From Natrarchaeobius halalkaliphilus (GTDB taxonomy: Archaea > Halobacteriota > Halobacteria > Halobacteriales > Natrialbaceae): a stretch of 64,000 nucleotides of DNA. Positions 35,147 through 44,330 of the stretch are shown piece by piece. The notes under the pieces were generated by a model that worked only from the letters and a program-made list of their open reading frames with translations, was not told where the DNA came from and did not search any database. Numbering within the stretch: the stretch's first letter is position 1; each line of letters starts with the position of its first letter. The stretch is from the NCBI RefSeq assembly GCF_003841485.1, contig NZ_REFY01000002.1, positions 186,001 to 250,000 on the forward strand, given 5' to 3'. The translations under genes and the position numbers were made by a program.

Positions 35147-35821
35147 TCAGATAACGTCGAGGACGAAGATGGCGAGATACAGCTGGCCGAGCCCGGCGAC
35201 GATCATGATCGCTCCGGCGAGGCGTTTGAGCCGATCACCGTAGGCTGCGAGACGGCCCACGCTGGCGAGAACTCCCATCCCGGTCGCGACGGTCAGCGAA
35301 ACCATCAGGAGCACCACGCTCCCCACGTAGGTTCCGAGAACGAGCGCGGCCGACATCGGCGGCTGCGAGATCGCACTGGCGATCACCGCACCGAACAGCG
35401 GCGCGACACAGCCGGCTGCGGCGAGCGCATAGCCGACGCCGAAGATCGCGAACCCGAAAACCCCCGACCGACGTTTCGGTAGCGCGACCGACAGCGACGG
35501 CGCGCGGTCGAGCACGACGAGAATTCCGAACACGACCAAAAGCGCGCCGACGATCGGCTCGAACAGCACGACGTTCGACAGCCTCGAGTGACCGATCCAG
35601 AACGCCGCTCCCAAGAGAACGCCGAATGTCACGAGGACGCCGGTTCCGGCGACCAGCCCTCGGCTCAGCGCGCCGGCGAGTGACGCCTCCTTCTGTTCGG
35701 TCTGGCTCACGTAAAAGCCGACGTAGCCGGGCAACAGCGGGTAGGCACACGGTGAAAAGAACGTGGCGATGCCCGCGGTCAGTGCGAACACGATCGTGGG
35801 CAACAGCGTCGTATCGATCAT
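35147..35821 (-). CDS. ccdA: CcdA-type thiol-disulfide transporter
   Basis: 224 residues with six hydrophobic helices. The two redox cysteines are Cys25 (FFSPCAYPLLPGYVGFY) in helix 1 and Cys138 (AAAGCVAPLFG) in helix 4, the pattern of CcdA/DsbD-beta proteins. It carries reducing equivalents across the membrane to extracytoplasmic thioredoxin-like proteins. It starts 3 bases after the TlpA-like gene stops, making an operon. Pairing with TlpA and Sco points to copper-centre or cytochrome maturation. Confidence 0.92.
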   Translation of the reverse strand: MIDTTLLPTIVFALTAGIATFFSPCAYPLLPGYVGFYVSQTEQKEASLAGALSRGLVAGTGVLVTFGVLLGAAFWIGHSRLSNVVLFEPIVGALLVVFGILVVLDRAPSLSVALPKRRSGVFGFAIFGVGYALAAAGCVAPLFGAVIASAISQPPMSAALVLGTYVGSVVLLMVSLTVATGMGVLASVGRLAAYGDRLKRLAGAIMIVAGLGQLYLAIFVLDVI

Positions 35822-35824
35822 GCG

Positions 35825-36385
35825 TTATTCCTCGAGGACGGCTTCGATCCGTCCGACGAGTTCGTCTGCGGTTTTGATACCACTGTCGGACCACCGAAGT
35901 CGGCCCGATTCGTCGATTACAGCCGCGGAAGGATAGCCGCCCGCGAGATATCGCTCGGTCAGTTCGGCCGCCGGGTCGAGTCCCACCGTCCAGTTGCCGT
36001 CGTGTTCGTCCCACCAGCCGACCAGTTCTTCTTCGGTGATCGAACCGTTTTCACCGACCGATTCGTTGGTGATCGACAGAAACTGAACGTCGTCACCGAT
36101 ACGCTCGTTCGTTTCTGCGAGTGCGGGCATTTGTTCGATACACGGCGCACACCAGGTGCCGAAGATATCGACGAACGTGACCCGGCCGGGTTCGGGAACG
36201 AGTACCGTTCCGGCCTCGCTGCCGGGCGCATCGATCGTCTCCGTCTCGAGAGGGTCGTGAACGGCTCCGTCCCCGTCCGTTCCGGTAAGCTCCTCGGCCG
36301 ACGGAACACCGAAAATCGCCAGTGCACCGCCACCGGCGATTACGCCCGCGCTTGCAACCCCGGCGATGACGTCTCGTCGGCGCAT
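35825..36385 (-). CDS. exported TlpA/ResA-like thioredoxin-fold protein
   Basis: 186 residues. N-terminal RRR (residues 2-4) before a hydrophobic stretch of about 20 residues suggests Tat-type export or membrane anchoring. The active site is WCAPC at 78-82, inside FVDIFGTWCAPCIEQMPALA, and GGYPSAAVIDESG carries the cis-Pro loop. It is a thiol reductase outside the membrane, probably reduced by the CcdA encoded directly downstream. The gene lies 2 bases after the Sco-like gene. Confidence 0.9.
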   Translation of the reverse strand: MRRRDVIAGVASAGVIAGGGALAIFGVPSAEELTGTDGDGAVHDPLETETIDAPGSEAGTVLVPEPGRVTFVDIFGTWCAPCIEQMPALAETNERIGDDVQFLSITNESVGENGSITEEELVGWWDEHDGNWTVGLDPAAELTERYLAGGYPSAAVIDESGRLRWSDSGIKTADELVGRIEAVLEE

Positions 36386-36387
36386 GG

Positions 36388-37212
36388 TTACTCCTGTGCG
36401 ACCGTTCGTGCGTCCGAGACGATCGTCTCGATGCTGACCTCCTCGCGTTGCTCGACTGCGTTCGGATAGGCCCGTTCGACGACGCCCTGGTCGTTGACGA
36501 GCACGATCAGGTTGTAGTGAACGAACGTGTACTCGCCGTGATCGTGGTCGGCGTGACCGTTCTGGTCTTCGTCGTCGTGATCGCCGTGGTCGTCCCCGGA
36601 TTCTTCGTCACCCCCGTGGTCGTGTTCGTCCTCGAACTCGTGATCCTCCGGGTCCTCGACGCGTTGAATCGGCATTCCGAACGTCTCGTCCAGCAACGTT
36701 TCGCCTTCTTCGTAGCTCTCCGGACGGAGAAAGTGCCAGTTGTCCGCCTCGTAATCGATACTTCGTTCGACGGCGTAGGACTCGAGAACGTCGGGCGTGT
36801 CCCGTTCGGGGTCGAACGTCATCGCGAGCAAGGCGATGTCGTCCTCGTAGCCCTCCTGAATAGCGTCCTCCTGTGCGCGCCGAAGACGCAACAACAGGGC
36901 GGGGCAGGCACCGTCCGGACACGCCGTAAAGAAATACGTCATCAGAAACGTCCGCTCATCCACGAAGTCCTCGAGCGAGACGGACTCGTCCGAGAGAGGA
37001 TCGGGAAGCGTAAACGGCGGGAACTCGTCGCCGTGGATCGGATGAATTGTGCTTCCCCGCTCTTCGGACGGCGGATCGAGTATCGTCTCACCGTCGCCCC
37101 AGTGCTCCGTTTCGGGGTTCGACTCGTCGCCAGCTCCGAGTTCGTCGAGGCAGCCGGCGAGTCCCCCGATCCCTACCCCACCGAGACCACGGAGATACGT
37201 CCGTCGTTCCAT
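36388..37212 (-). CDS. Sco1/SenC-family copper chaperone with His-rich insert
   Basis: 274 residues from the ATG at 37212 (MERRTYLRG). A twin-arginine motif and a lipobox LAGC with Cys21 mark a Tat-exported lipoprotein. The Sco fold has copper ligands in TACPDGACPALLLRL (Cys98 and Cys103, spaced CX4C rather than the usual CX3C) and a possible His ligand in YTFVHYN near the C-terminus. Between about residues 190 and 226 is an insertion with at least eight His and many Asp/Glu, suited to bind metal. Sco delivers copper to cytochrome c oxidase CuA. It leads the operon with TlpA and CcdA. Confidence 0.9.
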   Translation of the reverse strand: MERRTYLRGLGGVGIGGLAGCLDELGAGDESNPETEHWGDGETILDPPSEERGSTIHPIHGDEFPPFTLPDPLSDESVSLEDFVDERTFLMTYFFTACPDGACPALLLRLRRAQEDAIQEGYEDDIALLAMTFDPERDTPDVLESYAVERSIDYEADNWHFLRPESYEEGETLLDETFGMPIQRVEDPEDHEFEDEHDHGGDEESGDDHGDHDDEDQNGHADHDHGEYTFVHYNLIVLVNDQGVVERAYPNAVEQREEVSIETIVSDARTVAQE

Positions 37213-37413
37213 ATCAGTTCTCTTGGATGGAGCGATGAAAGGTTCGTTGGTTTGTGCTTCGAATCGGGACAGGTACATGTTCGGACACGGTCGATCGAGC
37301 CGTGTTCGAGCGGCGATAAACCCGAGCGTACGAGAAGTGAACGGTTCGTAACCGGCTGTAACCACAGAGTACGACTGGTATAACTATCAGCGGCTGTCGA
37401 TAATCGTCCATCC

Positions 37414-37590
37414 ATGTCCCGGTCGAGCCGTTCCGCCATGCACATCGGGTGTCCCGCGTGTGATTCGGTCGTCGACGCGTCCGTCCCTCCAGGCCCCGGA
37501 ATCATCGATGATCGCGACACGAACCGACTCCAGGGAACCGAGACAGTCTGTCGAAACTGTGGACACGAACTCGAGCTCTACTACTACTGA
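37414..37590 (+). CDS. small zinc-ribbon protein, 58 residues
   Basis: The ATG at 37414 opens a 58-codon frame ending TGA at 37588-37590. The product has two CxxC pairs (CPACDSVVDASV and CRNCGHELELYYY) about 28 residues apart, so it should bind one zinc. The N-terminal eight residues are Arg/Ser-rich, and ATG at 37438 is an alternative start. Many haloarchaea carry small zinc-ribbon proteins of this type; function unknown. It diverges from the Sco operon and reads towards otsA. Confidence 0.75.
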   Translation: MSRSSRSAMHIGCPACDSVVDASVPPGPGIIDDRDTNRLQGTETVCRNCGHELELYYY

Positions 37591-37770
37591 GACGAACCGA
37601 TCGGAGCGTATCGCGGTCGGTCCCGGCGAACTGTCACCGACTATCGAACGTTCGAACGGTCGTTTCGTGTGGACTGTTCAACCGTCCTGACCGGTATTGG
37701 ATGCCTATTAGAGGCCCATGCGGCTGCAGGCCGCGAATCAACCCGTGACCGGGCCGTGGTCTTCCAGCAG

Positions 37771-39396
37771 ATGCGATTCACTGACGAACGTGTGTCGTCG
37801 ACGGATCCGTATAATTCGCACGTGAGAGAGAGGGAGAGAAAGCAGACGACCGACGACGAAGCGGACGGAGCGAACTGTCCCGACTCGTTGATCGTCGTCT
37901 CGAACCGACAACCGTATCGCCACGAGTACGACGACGAGCCGGACTCCGAACGCACAGAGATCGCCGGGGAACGATCGGCCGACGACCGACCGATGTCGGT
38001 CGACGAGCCGACCGGTGGACTCACTGCGGGGCTCGATCCGGTCGTCCAGCACGCACAGGGGACCTGGATCGCCTGGGGAGACGGCGACGCCGATTTCGCC
38101 GTCACGGACGATCAAAACTGCGTCGCGGTTCCGCCGAAGGCGGAATCGTATACGCTTCGTCGAATCGACCTCTCCGAGGAGGCCGTCGATTCGTATTACT
38201 ACGGCTTCAGTAATCAGGTCCTCTGGCCGATGTGTCACGGATTTACCGATCGGATCGCGTACCAGCCGAACCAGTTCGACTGGTACCGAAGGGTCAACGA
38301 GCGCTTCGCGTCGGCCGTCGGTGAGCACGCACGCGCCGATTCCACCGTCTGGGTGCAGGACTACCACTTCGGACTCGCACCGCGGCTGATCCGCGACGCC
38401 GTTCCCGACACGGTAACCGTCGCACAGTTCTGGCACATCCCCTGGCCAACTCCACAGACGTTTCGGGCCTGCCCGGCCGGCGGCGAACTGCTCGAGGGAT
38501 TGCTCGGCAACGATTTGCTCGCGTTTCACGTCACCGACTATGTCGAGAACTTCCTGGACTGTGTCGGGCGATACCTGCCGTCGGCAGTCGTCGACCGAAA
38601 CCGAAATATCATCCACTACGACGGCGAAACGACGAGCGTGGTCGCGACTCCGATGGGCATCGACGCCGAGTCGTACGACCGAGACGCTCGGTCCGCCGGT
38701 GCGAAACGGCGTTCGTCGTTGCTCGAGGCGTACGACGTCTCCCCCGAGAACGTCGTCGGTCTCGGCGTTGACCGTCTCGATTACACCAAGGGGATTCCCG
38801 CCCGGCTGGCAGCGCTCGAGCGGTTCTTCGAGACCAATCCCGAGTGGCGCGGCGAGTTCACGTTCGTCCAGAAGGCAACGCCGTCGAGAACGCAAATCCC
38901 GGCCTACCAGCGATACGGCGACCGGGTTCGAAACGCCGTCGACCGTATCAACCGGCGATTCGAAACCGACAGCTGGCGACCGATCGTCTACACGGAGGAC
39001 TACCTCGAATCGACCGAACTCTGTGCGCTGTACCGGCGTGCCGACGTGATGGTCGTCAGCCCGCTCGTCGACGGGATGAATCTGGTCGCACAGGAGTACA
39101 TCGCCGCAAGCGTCGATGGCGACGGAGCGCTCCTGTTGAGCGACCGGGTCGGCGCGAACGAACGACTCGGCTCGCACGCGCTCTCGATCGATCCGACCGA
39201 CGTCGACGAGTTCGCGGATCGAATCAACGAGGCGCTCTCGATGTCGTCTCAGGATCGACAGCGACGAATGGACGTGCTTCGACAGCGCGTCTTCGAAAAC
39301 GACCTCGGTTCGTGGATGAACGAGCAATTCGATCACATGCGACGACTCGATCGAAAGGCGGCCCTCGATTCCCGCAAACGACGACCGCGACTCTAG
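37771..39396 (+). CDS. otsA: alpha,alpha-trehalose-phosphate synthase
   Basis: 541 residues from the ATG at 37771; a GTG further upstream (37669) would add unconserved sequence and GTG at 37822 would shorten it. GT20 motifs are clear: DSLIVVSNRQPY, PTGGLTAGLDPV, VWVQDYHFGLAPRLI, WHIPWPTPQTF, NDLLAFHVTDYVENFL, GVDRLDYTKGIPARLAALE and SPLVDGMNLVAQEYIA. It joins a nucleotide-activated glucose to glucose-6-phosphate, giving trehalose-6-phosphate in the cytoplasm. The first 30 residues are an acidic extension. otsB follows after 5 bases. Trehalose is a compatible solute, so osmotic or salt stress regulation is likely. Confidence 0.93.
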   Translation: MRFTDERVSSTDPYNSHVRERERKQTTDDEADGANCPDSLIVVSNRQPYRHEYDDEPDSERTEIAGERSADDRPMSVDEPTGGLTAGLDPVVQHAQGTWIAWGDGDADFAVTDDQNCVAVPPKAESYTLRRIDLSEEAVDSYYYGFSNQVLWPMCHGFTDRIAYQPNQFDWYRRVNERFASAVGEHARADSTVWVQDYHFGLAPRLIRDAVPDTVTVAQFWHIPWPTPQTFRACPAGGELLEGLLGNDLLAFHVTDYVENFLDCVGRYLPSAVVDRNRNIIHYDGETTSVVATPMGIDAESYDRDARSAGAKRRSSLLEAYDVSPENVVGLGVDRLDYTKGIPARLAALERFFETNPEWRGEFTFVQKATPSRTQIPAYQRYGDRVRNAVDRINRRFETDSWRPIVYTEDYLESTELCALYRRADVMVVSPLVDGMNLVAQEYIAASVDGDGALLLSDRVGANERLGSHALSIDPTDVDEFADRINEALSMSSQDRQRRMDVLRQRVFENDLGSWMNEQFDHMRRLDRKAALDSRKRRPRL

Positions 39397-39401
39397 TGTT
39401 C

Positions 39402-40304
39402 ATGTCGGAGACACCACCTTCCCGTCTCGAAGAGCACCTCCCGCAGATCCGGAGGACGCTGGCCGGCGGCTCAGGGCTGCTGGTCTGTCTGGACTTCGAT
39501 GGCACGCTCGCACCGATCGTCGACGACCCGGAGGAAGCGACACCCCTCCGTGAGAACGAGGCAGCCGTCGACAGGCTCTCGAGCCATCCGGCAGTCTCGA
39601 CGGCGATCGTCAGCGGACGCGGACTCCCCGACGTTCGCGATCGGGTGGGGGGACTGGATGCCTACGCCGGAAACCACGGCCTCGAGTTCGTTCGAAACGG
39701 TTCCGTCGCGGTTCATCCGGTCGCTCGCAAACGCGCCGTCCTCGTCGATCAGGTCTGTTCGGCACTCGAGACCGTCCTCGAGCCCGTTCCATCGAGTCGG
39801 ATCGAGAACAAGCGACTGACCGGGACCGTCCACACGAGAACCGTCCCCGCTCCCCTCCGCCCGTTGGTCCGTCGTCTCACGAAATCGATCGTTGACCGGA
39901 TCGGCGGCGACCAACTCGAGGTGTCCAGCGGGCGACGCGTTCTCGAGATCGGACCGTCGATCCCCTGGGGGAAGGGCAACGCGGTCGAACTGCTCTCCGC
40001 GGAACTCCCGAGGGATACCGTCGCGGTTTACGTCGGTGACGACGTGACGGACGAATCGGCGTTCAACACCGTCGAGCCGAACGGCGTCGGTGTCAGGGTC
40101 GGCGGTGACAGGCCGTCTGCAGCGTCCTACCGGGTCACGTCGCCGGCAGACGTCGCGGCCTTTTTGACGTGGCTCGAGTCGGTCGGTCTCGAGGAACTCG
40201 ATCGTTCGCCCGGCCTCGTCCCGACCGAGCCGGAGCGTCCCGTCGAACGGACGACGGCGTCGGACCGCAGGCTGGGACTGTCGTCCGAAACGGCTGACGA
40301 TTGA
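39402..40304 (+). CDS. otsB: trehalose-6-phosphate phosphatase
   Basis: 300 residues from the ATG at 39402. HAD signature LDFDGTLAPIVDDPEE (nucleophile Asp and second Asp) and the metal motif YVGDDVTDESAF near residue 215 identify the trehalose phosphatase family, supported by SGRGLPDVRDRVG and GNHGLE. It dephosphorylates trehalose-6-phosphate from OtsA to trehalose. It is cotranscribed with otsA (5-base gap). The last 40 residues are variable and rich in Pro/Arg/Thr. Confidence 0.92.
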   Translation: MSETPPSRLEEHLPQIRRTLAGGSGLLVCLDFDGTLAPIVDDPEEATPLRENEAAVDRLSSHPAVSTAIVSGRGLPDVRDRVGGLDAYAGNHGLEFVRNGSVAVHPVARKRAVLVDQVCSALETVLEPVPSSRIENKRLTGTVHTRTVPAPLRPLVRRLTKSIVDRIGGDQLEVSSGRRVLEIGPSIPWGKGNAVELLSAELPRDTVAVYVGDDVTDESAFNTVEPNGVGVRVGGDRPSAASYRVTSPADVAAFLTWLESVGLEELDRSPGLVPTEPERPVERTTASDRRLGLSSETADD

Positions 40305-40370
40305 CCGGATCGCCCCTCCCATCGTTCGAGCCGACGCGGATACCAGCTTCGCGCCAGCCTTGCTCGTCTG

Positions 40371-41396
40371 TCATCCCAGGTCTTCCTCGCGCTCGGATTC
40401 CCGGAGGATGAACGGCCCCATCGCGAGGGTTCGCTTTGCCACCGTCGCGATCCGGAGGATGTAGACGATGAAGACGACGAACGGAGCGATCCCGAAAACG
40501 AAGCCCGCGCTGGTCAGCCAGACGAGGTTGTCGACGCCGAGCGTCGTTCCCGGCAACGCACTCGCATCGACGTACATGATCATGATCGCCATCGCAGTTA
40601 GCGCGGGCACCGAGATGTACAGGAGCGCCCGCGAGAGGGCGATCAGTTCCCACTGGAAGTAAAGCGTCTTGAAGTGCTCGCGCGTCGGCCCGAACAGCTG
40701 TAACGTGTCGATCACGTGGTCGATTTTCTCGTTTGCGTCCTCCGACAGCGAGTCGCTGTGATCGTCCCGAATCGTGCGAGCGTCGTAGATCTTTCGCGAG
40801 TAATTGAAGTTGAGCGCGCTCCATATCACGTCGAACGTCCCGAACTGAGCGTTCTCGAGGCTCGCCTTGACCTCTGTTGCGTTGTCGTCGAGTTCGGCAA
40901 CGTACTGGGCGACCTTCTCTCGGAGATCCTCGTCACGTTCGTCTTCCATCTCCGCCTCGAGTTCGGCCGCCCGTTCCTGGACGCCGTCGACGAGTTCGTA
41001 GAGGAAAGCAGCGGGTTCTGGCGGACTCGTATCCTCGTCGATCGTGTCTTCGACGTCGCGTTGGAACTGCATCGACGTCTGCATTCGATCGCGTTGATCC
41101 CCTATCGCGCCGAGTTCCTGGGAGAGCACCAGCTGATTGATCGTGACGACGATCGAGGTTCCCGTGATGATCGCCCCGATGAACGCCGAAAAGAGGAACT
41201 CGAGTCCGTCCTGATTCTCGACGATCTCTCGAAGCGGCGTCAGGCCGATCTGGCTCGTTGCCACGAGAATCACGAACACCAGCGAGAGGACAGCACCCGT
41301 GAAAGCCCAGCGGTTCACCCGGAGCAACATCCACAACCGCGCTCCACCGAGCCTGTCCCGTCCGCTCGAATCCTCGTTCGAGTCCGAATCGTTCAT
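40371..41396 (-). CDS. haloarchaeal membrane protein, paralogue A
   Basis: 341 residues with four hydrophobic helices: two near the N-terminus (AFTGAVLSLVFVILVATSQI and SAFIGAIITGTSIVVTINQL) and two near the C-terminus. A large, acidic, mainly helical central domain of about 150 residues lies between, with FGTF and FKTLYFQWEL. The protein is paralogous to the gene at 41522-42595, sharing VxINQLxLSQE, FGTF and FKTxYxQxEL at matching places. I do not recognise a named family; a channel or sensor is conceivable. Confidence 0.7.
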   Translation of the reverse strand: MNDSDSNEDSSGRDRLGGARLWMLLRVNRWAFTGAVLSLVFVILVATSQIGLTPLREIVENQDGLEFLFSAFIGAIITGTSIVVTINQLVLSQELGAIGDQRDRMQTSMQFQRDVEDTIDEDTSPPEPAAFLYELVDGVQERAAELEAEMEDERDEDLREKVAQYVAELDDNATEVKASLENAQFGTFDVIWSALNFNYSRKIYDARTIRDDHSDSLSEDANEKIDHVIDTLQLFGPTREHFKTLYFQWELIALSRALLYISVPALTAMAIMIMYVDASALPGTTLGVDNLVWLTSAGFVFGIAPFVVFIVYILRIATVAKRTLAMGPFILRESEREEDLG

Positions 41397-41521
41397 CGAC
41401 TACCAAGGCGGACGACGGCCGCGGATAAAATACCACGCCCGGAGTCGATACTTCCCACGAGGTTCGCGAGGAGTCGCCCGATCCGTCTCGACGTCGCTCC
41501 GATCCAGTCTGCACTCCGAGA

Positions 41522-42595
41522 TCAGTCCGATCCGGTCCGTGCGTTCGGTTCCGATTCCTCGGCGGATCCGACGTCGAACGGTCCCGCATCGGGATCTTTC
41601 TGTGGAAGCATCGGACCGACCGACGCCGTTCGTCGTGTAACGGTCGCAGTGCGGAGGATGTACGACGTCAACAGGGCGAGCGGCGAGAGGACGACCGCGA
41701 TGAGGGCGCTGACGACGATCGGCAGGTAGCCGAGGCTGATCGATGCGCCGCCGATATCCGCGTACAGAAACCCGATAAGCATCGCAGAGAGGATCGCCGG
41801 AACGCCGCAGTAGATCGTCAGCTGAGAGAAGCGCGTGAGTTCGCGCTGGAGATACGTCGTCTTGAACTGTTCACGAGCGACGCTGAACAGCTGAATCGTC
41901 TCGATCAGCTCCTCGAGCGCGTCGCGGGCCTCGTCGGGGAGGTCGTCCTCTCGACCTCGAAGGTGCCTCGCGACGTACAGCTGCCAGTCGTCGTCGTAGC
42001 CGATCGCGGCGGACACGGCTCGAAACGTGCCGAACGAGGTGTGCTCGAGCGTTTCGTCGGCGCGCTCCGCGCTCTCTTCGATGCTGTTTGTGTACCGTCT
42101 TACCCGCGTCGCGAATTCGTCGTCACGATGGTCGACCGTGGCCGCAAGCGTCCTCGCTCGATCTCCGATCGTTTCGACGAGGAGTTCGAGTACTCGCGTG
42201 GGCGACGCGGGAACCGCCGGCACGTCGGTCGCGTCGGCGGCGTCCGCACGAAACGACAGGATCGCCTCGAGTTGGTCCTCGGACTCCCCGGCCGCGGCGA
42301 ACTCCTGTGAGAGGATGAGCTGGTTGATCGAGACCACGAGCGTCACGAGCGAGAACGTTCCGGCGATCATTCCGCCGGCCAGACGCGTTATCGAATCGTC
42401 GTTGACGAATGAGATAATCCCGAGTTCGCCCAACCCGAGAAATACGAGGAATGCGGCGACCGAGATGAGCGTCGAGACGAAGATGCGGTCGCCGTCGACG
42501 AGTACCCAATCACGGACGCGCGCGAGCGAGTTCGTCCGTTTTCCGATGTCCGCGCCGTGGGACTCGAGGGCCGGCTCGCGATCGGACGAACTCAT
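41522..42595 (-). CDS. haloarchaeal membrane protein, paralogue B
   Basis: 357 residues from the ATG at 42595. Hydrophobic pairs flank a long soluble acidic domain as in paralogue A: LISVAAFLVFLGLGELGIIS and AGTFSLVTLVVSINQLILSQ near the N-terminus, PIVVSALIAVVLSPLALLTS near the C-terminus. Shared motifs with A include SINQLILSQE, FGTFRAV and FKTTYLQRELTRFS. The two genes are tandem on the same strand, 126 bases apart, so they arose by duplication; they may form a heteromer. Function unknown. Confidence 0.7.
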   Translation of the reverse strand: MSSSDREPALESHGADIGKRTNSLARVRDWVLVDGDRIFVSTLISVAAFLVFLGLGELGIISFVNDDSITRLAGGMIAGTFSLVTLVVSINQLILSQEFAAAGESEDQLEAILSFRADAADATDVPAVPASPTRVLELLVETIGDRARTLAATVDHRDDEFATRVRRYTNSIEESAERADETLEHTSFGTFRAVSAAIGYDDDWQLYVARHLRGREDDLPDEARDALEELIETIQLFSVAREQFKTTYLQRELTRFSQLTIYCGVPAILSAMLIGFLYADIGGASISLGYLPIVVSALIAVVLSPLALLTSYILRTATVTRRTASVGPMLPQKDPDAGPFDVGSAEESEPNARTGSD

Positions 42596-42761
42596 GACGT
42601 GTCGTTCACCGTCGCCACCGATAAGGTCCCGCTTGCACGTTCCGACCCGATCGATCGAGACCGATCGCGGTGGGCAGTGCAGGGCCCACACTCAACCGTC
42701 TCGGTCCCGTTCGATCGCCCATGATCGGCTACAGCGAACGGACTCGAGCGCGCCGGTGTCG

Positions 42762-43256
42762 ATGACCGTCCACGGGTACGCGACCCGCCGGAGCGTTCTG
42801 ACCGCGCTCTGTGGGGCTGCCGCGGGTTCTCTCGGGGGTTGCGCCGGGCTCGAGGGAGGCCGCGATCCGTCATACGAGGCGGGTTCGATTCCCGACGTCG
42901 ACGACGAGCGAACGGCCGAAGAGATGACGGCGGCGACGGGCCTGGCCGACCAGGAACCAAGCGACGCCGTGACGCCGCTGGGATCGCTCTCGCTCGAAGA
43001 TCACGAGTTCGTCCTCGAGGACGGGGCGAGCGGGGCGACCGTCCAGGGAACGGTCGAAAACGCGGGCGACGACCGAATACATCTCGTCGAGATTCGAGTC
43101 CGTTCGTACGACGAGAGCGGCGATCAGCTCGGACGGTATCTCGACAGAACGGGCGACCTCGACGGCGGTTCACGCTGGTCGTTCGAAGTCGTTCTCCTCG
43201 AGTCGGTCGACGACCTCGACGCGTACGACGTCGCCGTGCTCGGAACGCCGACGTGA
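42762..43256 (+). CDS. Tat-exported lipoprotein, FxLYD-like
   Basis: 164 residues from the ATG at 42762. RRSV and a hydrophobic stretch followed by LGGC form a Tat lipoprotein signal (lipid Cys about residue 27). The rest is a single domain of about 90 residues with beta-strands (VLEDGASGATVQGTVENAGD, VEIRVRSYDESGDQLGRYLD, WSFEVVLLESVDDLDAYDV), the pattern of FxLYD surface domains. Probably anchored in the outer face of the membrane; role unknown. Confidence 0.75.
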   Translation: MTVHGYATRRSVLTALCGAAAGSLGGCAGLEGGRDPSYEAGSIPDVDDERTAEEMTAATGLADQEPSDAVTPLGSLSLEDHEFVLEDGASGATVQGTVENAGDDRIHLVEIRVRSYDESGDQLGRYLDRTGDLDGGSRWSFEVVLLESVDDLDAYDVAVLGTPT

Positions 43257-43331
43257 TCCTCGGAGTGTGACGAACGGACGAAACGTCGGTTCGGCCCGTC
43301 GACACACCGCTCCGAAATTCGATCGGCGCGA

Positions 43332-43856
43332 TTATCGCGCGTCCTCCGGCTCGAGACCGTAGTGGGTCTGAATTCGTTCGACGATCACGTCGTGAAATCC
43401 GACGAGAAGCACGACCGCCGCGACGATAACGATCCCTTCCGCGAGCGTCGACATCAATCCAAGTGCGACGATCAGCGTCGTCGCACAGGCCGCCGCGTGA
43501 TTGGTGTCAGTCCAGAGCATGCCCACCGTCGTCAGGACCATCGCCACGATCGCGCTGATCACGAGTCGGGCGACCTCGGGCGAGAACGGCTCCCCCTGAT
43601 CGAAGGCGTCGACGACGAGCAAGCCGTCAGCGATCAGCAGGTACGCAGCGAGTCCGCACGCGGTCGCGATGGCGTGACCTCCGATCACGTGATAGGCACC
43701 TTCGGCTCGCGGTTGCTCGCCGGTCGCCATCAGATACGCCGACGGACCGAGACTCGGAAAGAGAAACGGCTGTCCCGTCGCCCAGGCGATGCCACCGAGA
43801 AAGAGAAAGTGTAAAATGACGTTAATGCCCGCACTCACGTCGTCGCGAAGTCCCAT
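43332..43856 (-). CDS. HPP family membrane protein
   Basis: 174 residues with about four to five hydrophobic helices. Family landmarks: FPSLGPSAYLMATGEQPRAE, HVIGGHAIATACGLAA and TNHAAACATTLIVALG. HPP proteins are thought to be transporters, and some have been linked to nitrite uptake; in haloarchaea the substrate is not known. It lies 55 bases before the small winged-helix gene on the same strand. Confidence 0.85.
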   Translation of the reverse strand: MGLRDDVSAGINVILHFLFLGGIAWATGQPFLFPSLGPSAYLMATGEQPRAEGAYHVIGGHAIATACGLAAYLLIADGLLVVDAFDQGEPFSPEVARLVISAIVAMVLTTVGMLWTDTNHAAACATTLIVALGLMSTLAEGIVIVAAVVLLVGFHDVIVERIQTHYGLEPEDAR

Positions 43857-43911
43857 CGAACGAAGCTGCCACGATCGGACCCATAAACGTCAGGTCGGAA
43901 ATCAGCACCTA

Positions 43912-44256
43912 CTATTTGCCGTCAGCCGTGAGCCTGTCGTCGAGACGCACGTCTACGGCTTCGGGACGGTGAGCGAGTTCGTACGCCGGCCGTCCCTTTC
44001 CCGTCGGAGAGCCGCCGCCGTCGTCGATTTCGGTCACGAATCCCTCGTCCTCGAGTCGGTACAGCGATCGCATCACGTCCGCTTCGGTGAGCGTGCCGAC
44101 GAGTTCCGCGTTTGCATCGACGAGCCGGCCGTCACAGACACGTCGAAGCTCGGGAGTCTGGACCGGCGCCCCCTCGCTTCGGTGGAGTTCGACGATTCCC
44201 AACAACACGAGCTGGTCCGTCAGTGATATCGAATCGAATGGGCCATCGCGAGCCAT
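43912..44256 (-). CDS. winged-helix regulator
   Basis: 114 residues from the ATG at 44256. A single winged helix: LTDQLVLLGIVELHRSEGAP, TPELRRVCDGRLVDANAELV, LTEADVMRSLYRLEDEGFVT, ending with ELAHRPEAVDVRLDD. It resembles haloarchaeal transcription regulators of unknown targets. It lies 74 bases after pspA and 55 bases before the HPP gene on one strand, so these three may be read together. Confidence 0.75.
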   Translation of the reverse strand: MARDGPFDSISLTDQLVLLGIVELHRSEGAPVQTPELRRVCDGRLVDANAELVGTLTEADVMRSLYRLEDEGFVTEIDDGGGSPTGKGRPAYELAHRPEAVDVRLDDRLTADGK

Positions 44257-44330
44257 ACGTGTCGCTTCAACGGGGGTGATGGTAACAGTTACCGACGAAG
44301 CCAAACCAGCCGTCCGAATTCGGACGCCGG

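Noticed and set aside
37738-39336. Long minus-strand open frame opposite otsA
   Set aside because: otsA shows all GT20 motifs on the plus strand; the opposite frame has no known domain.
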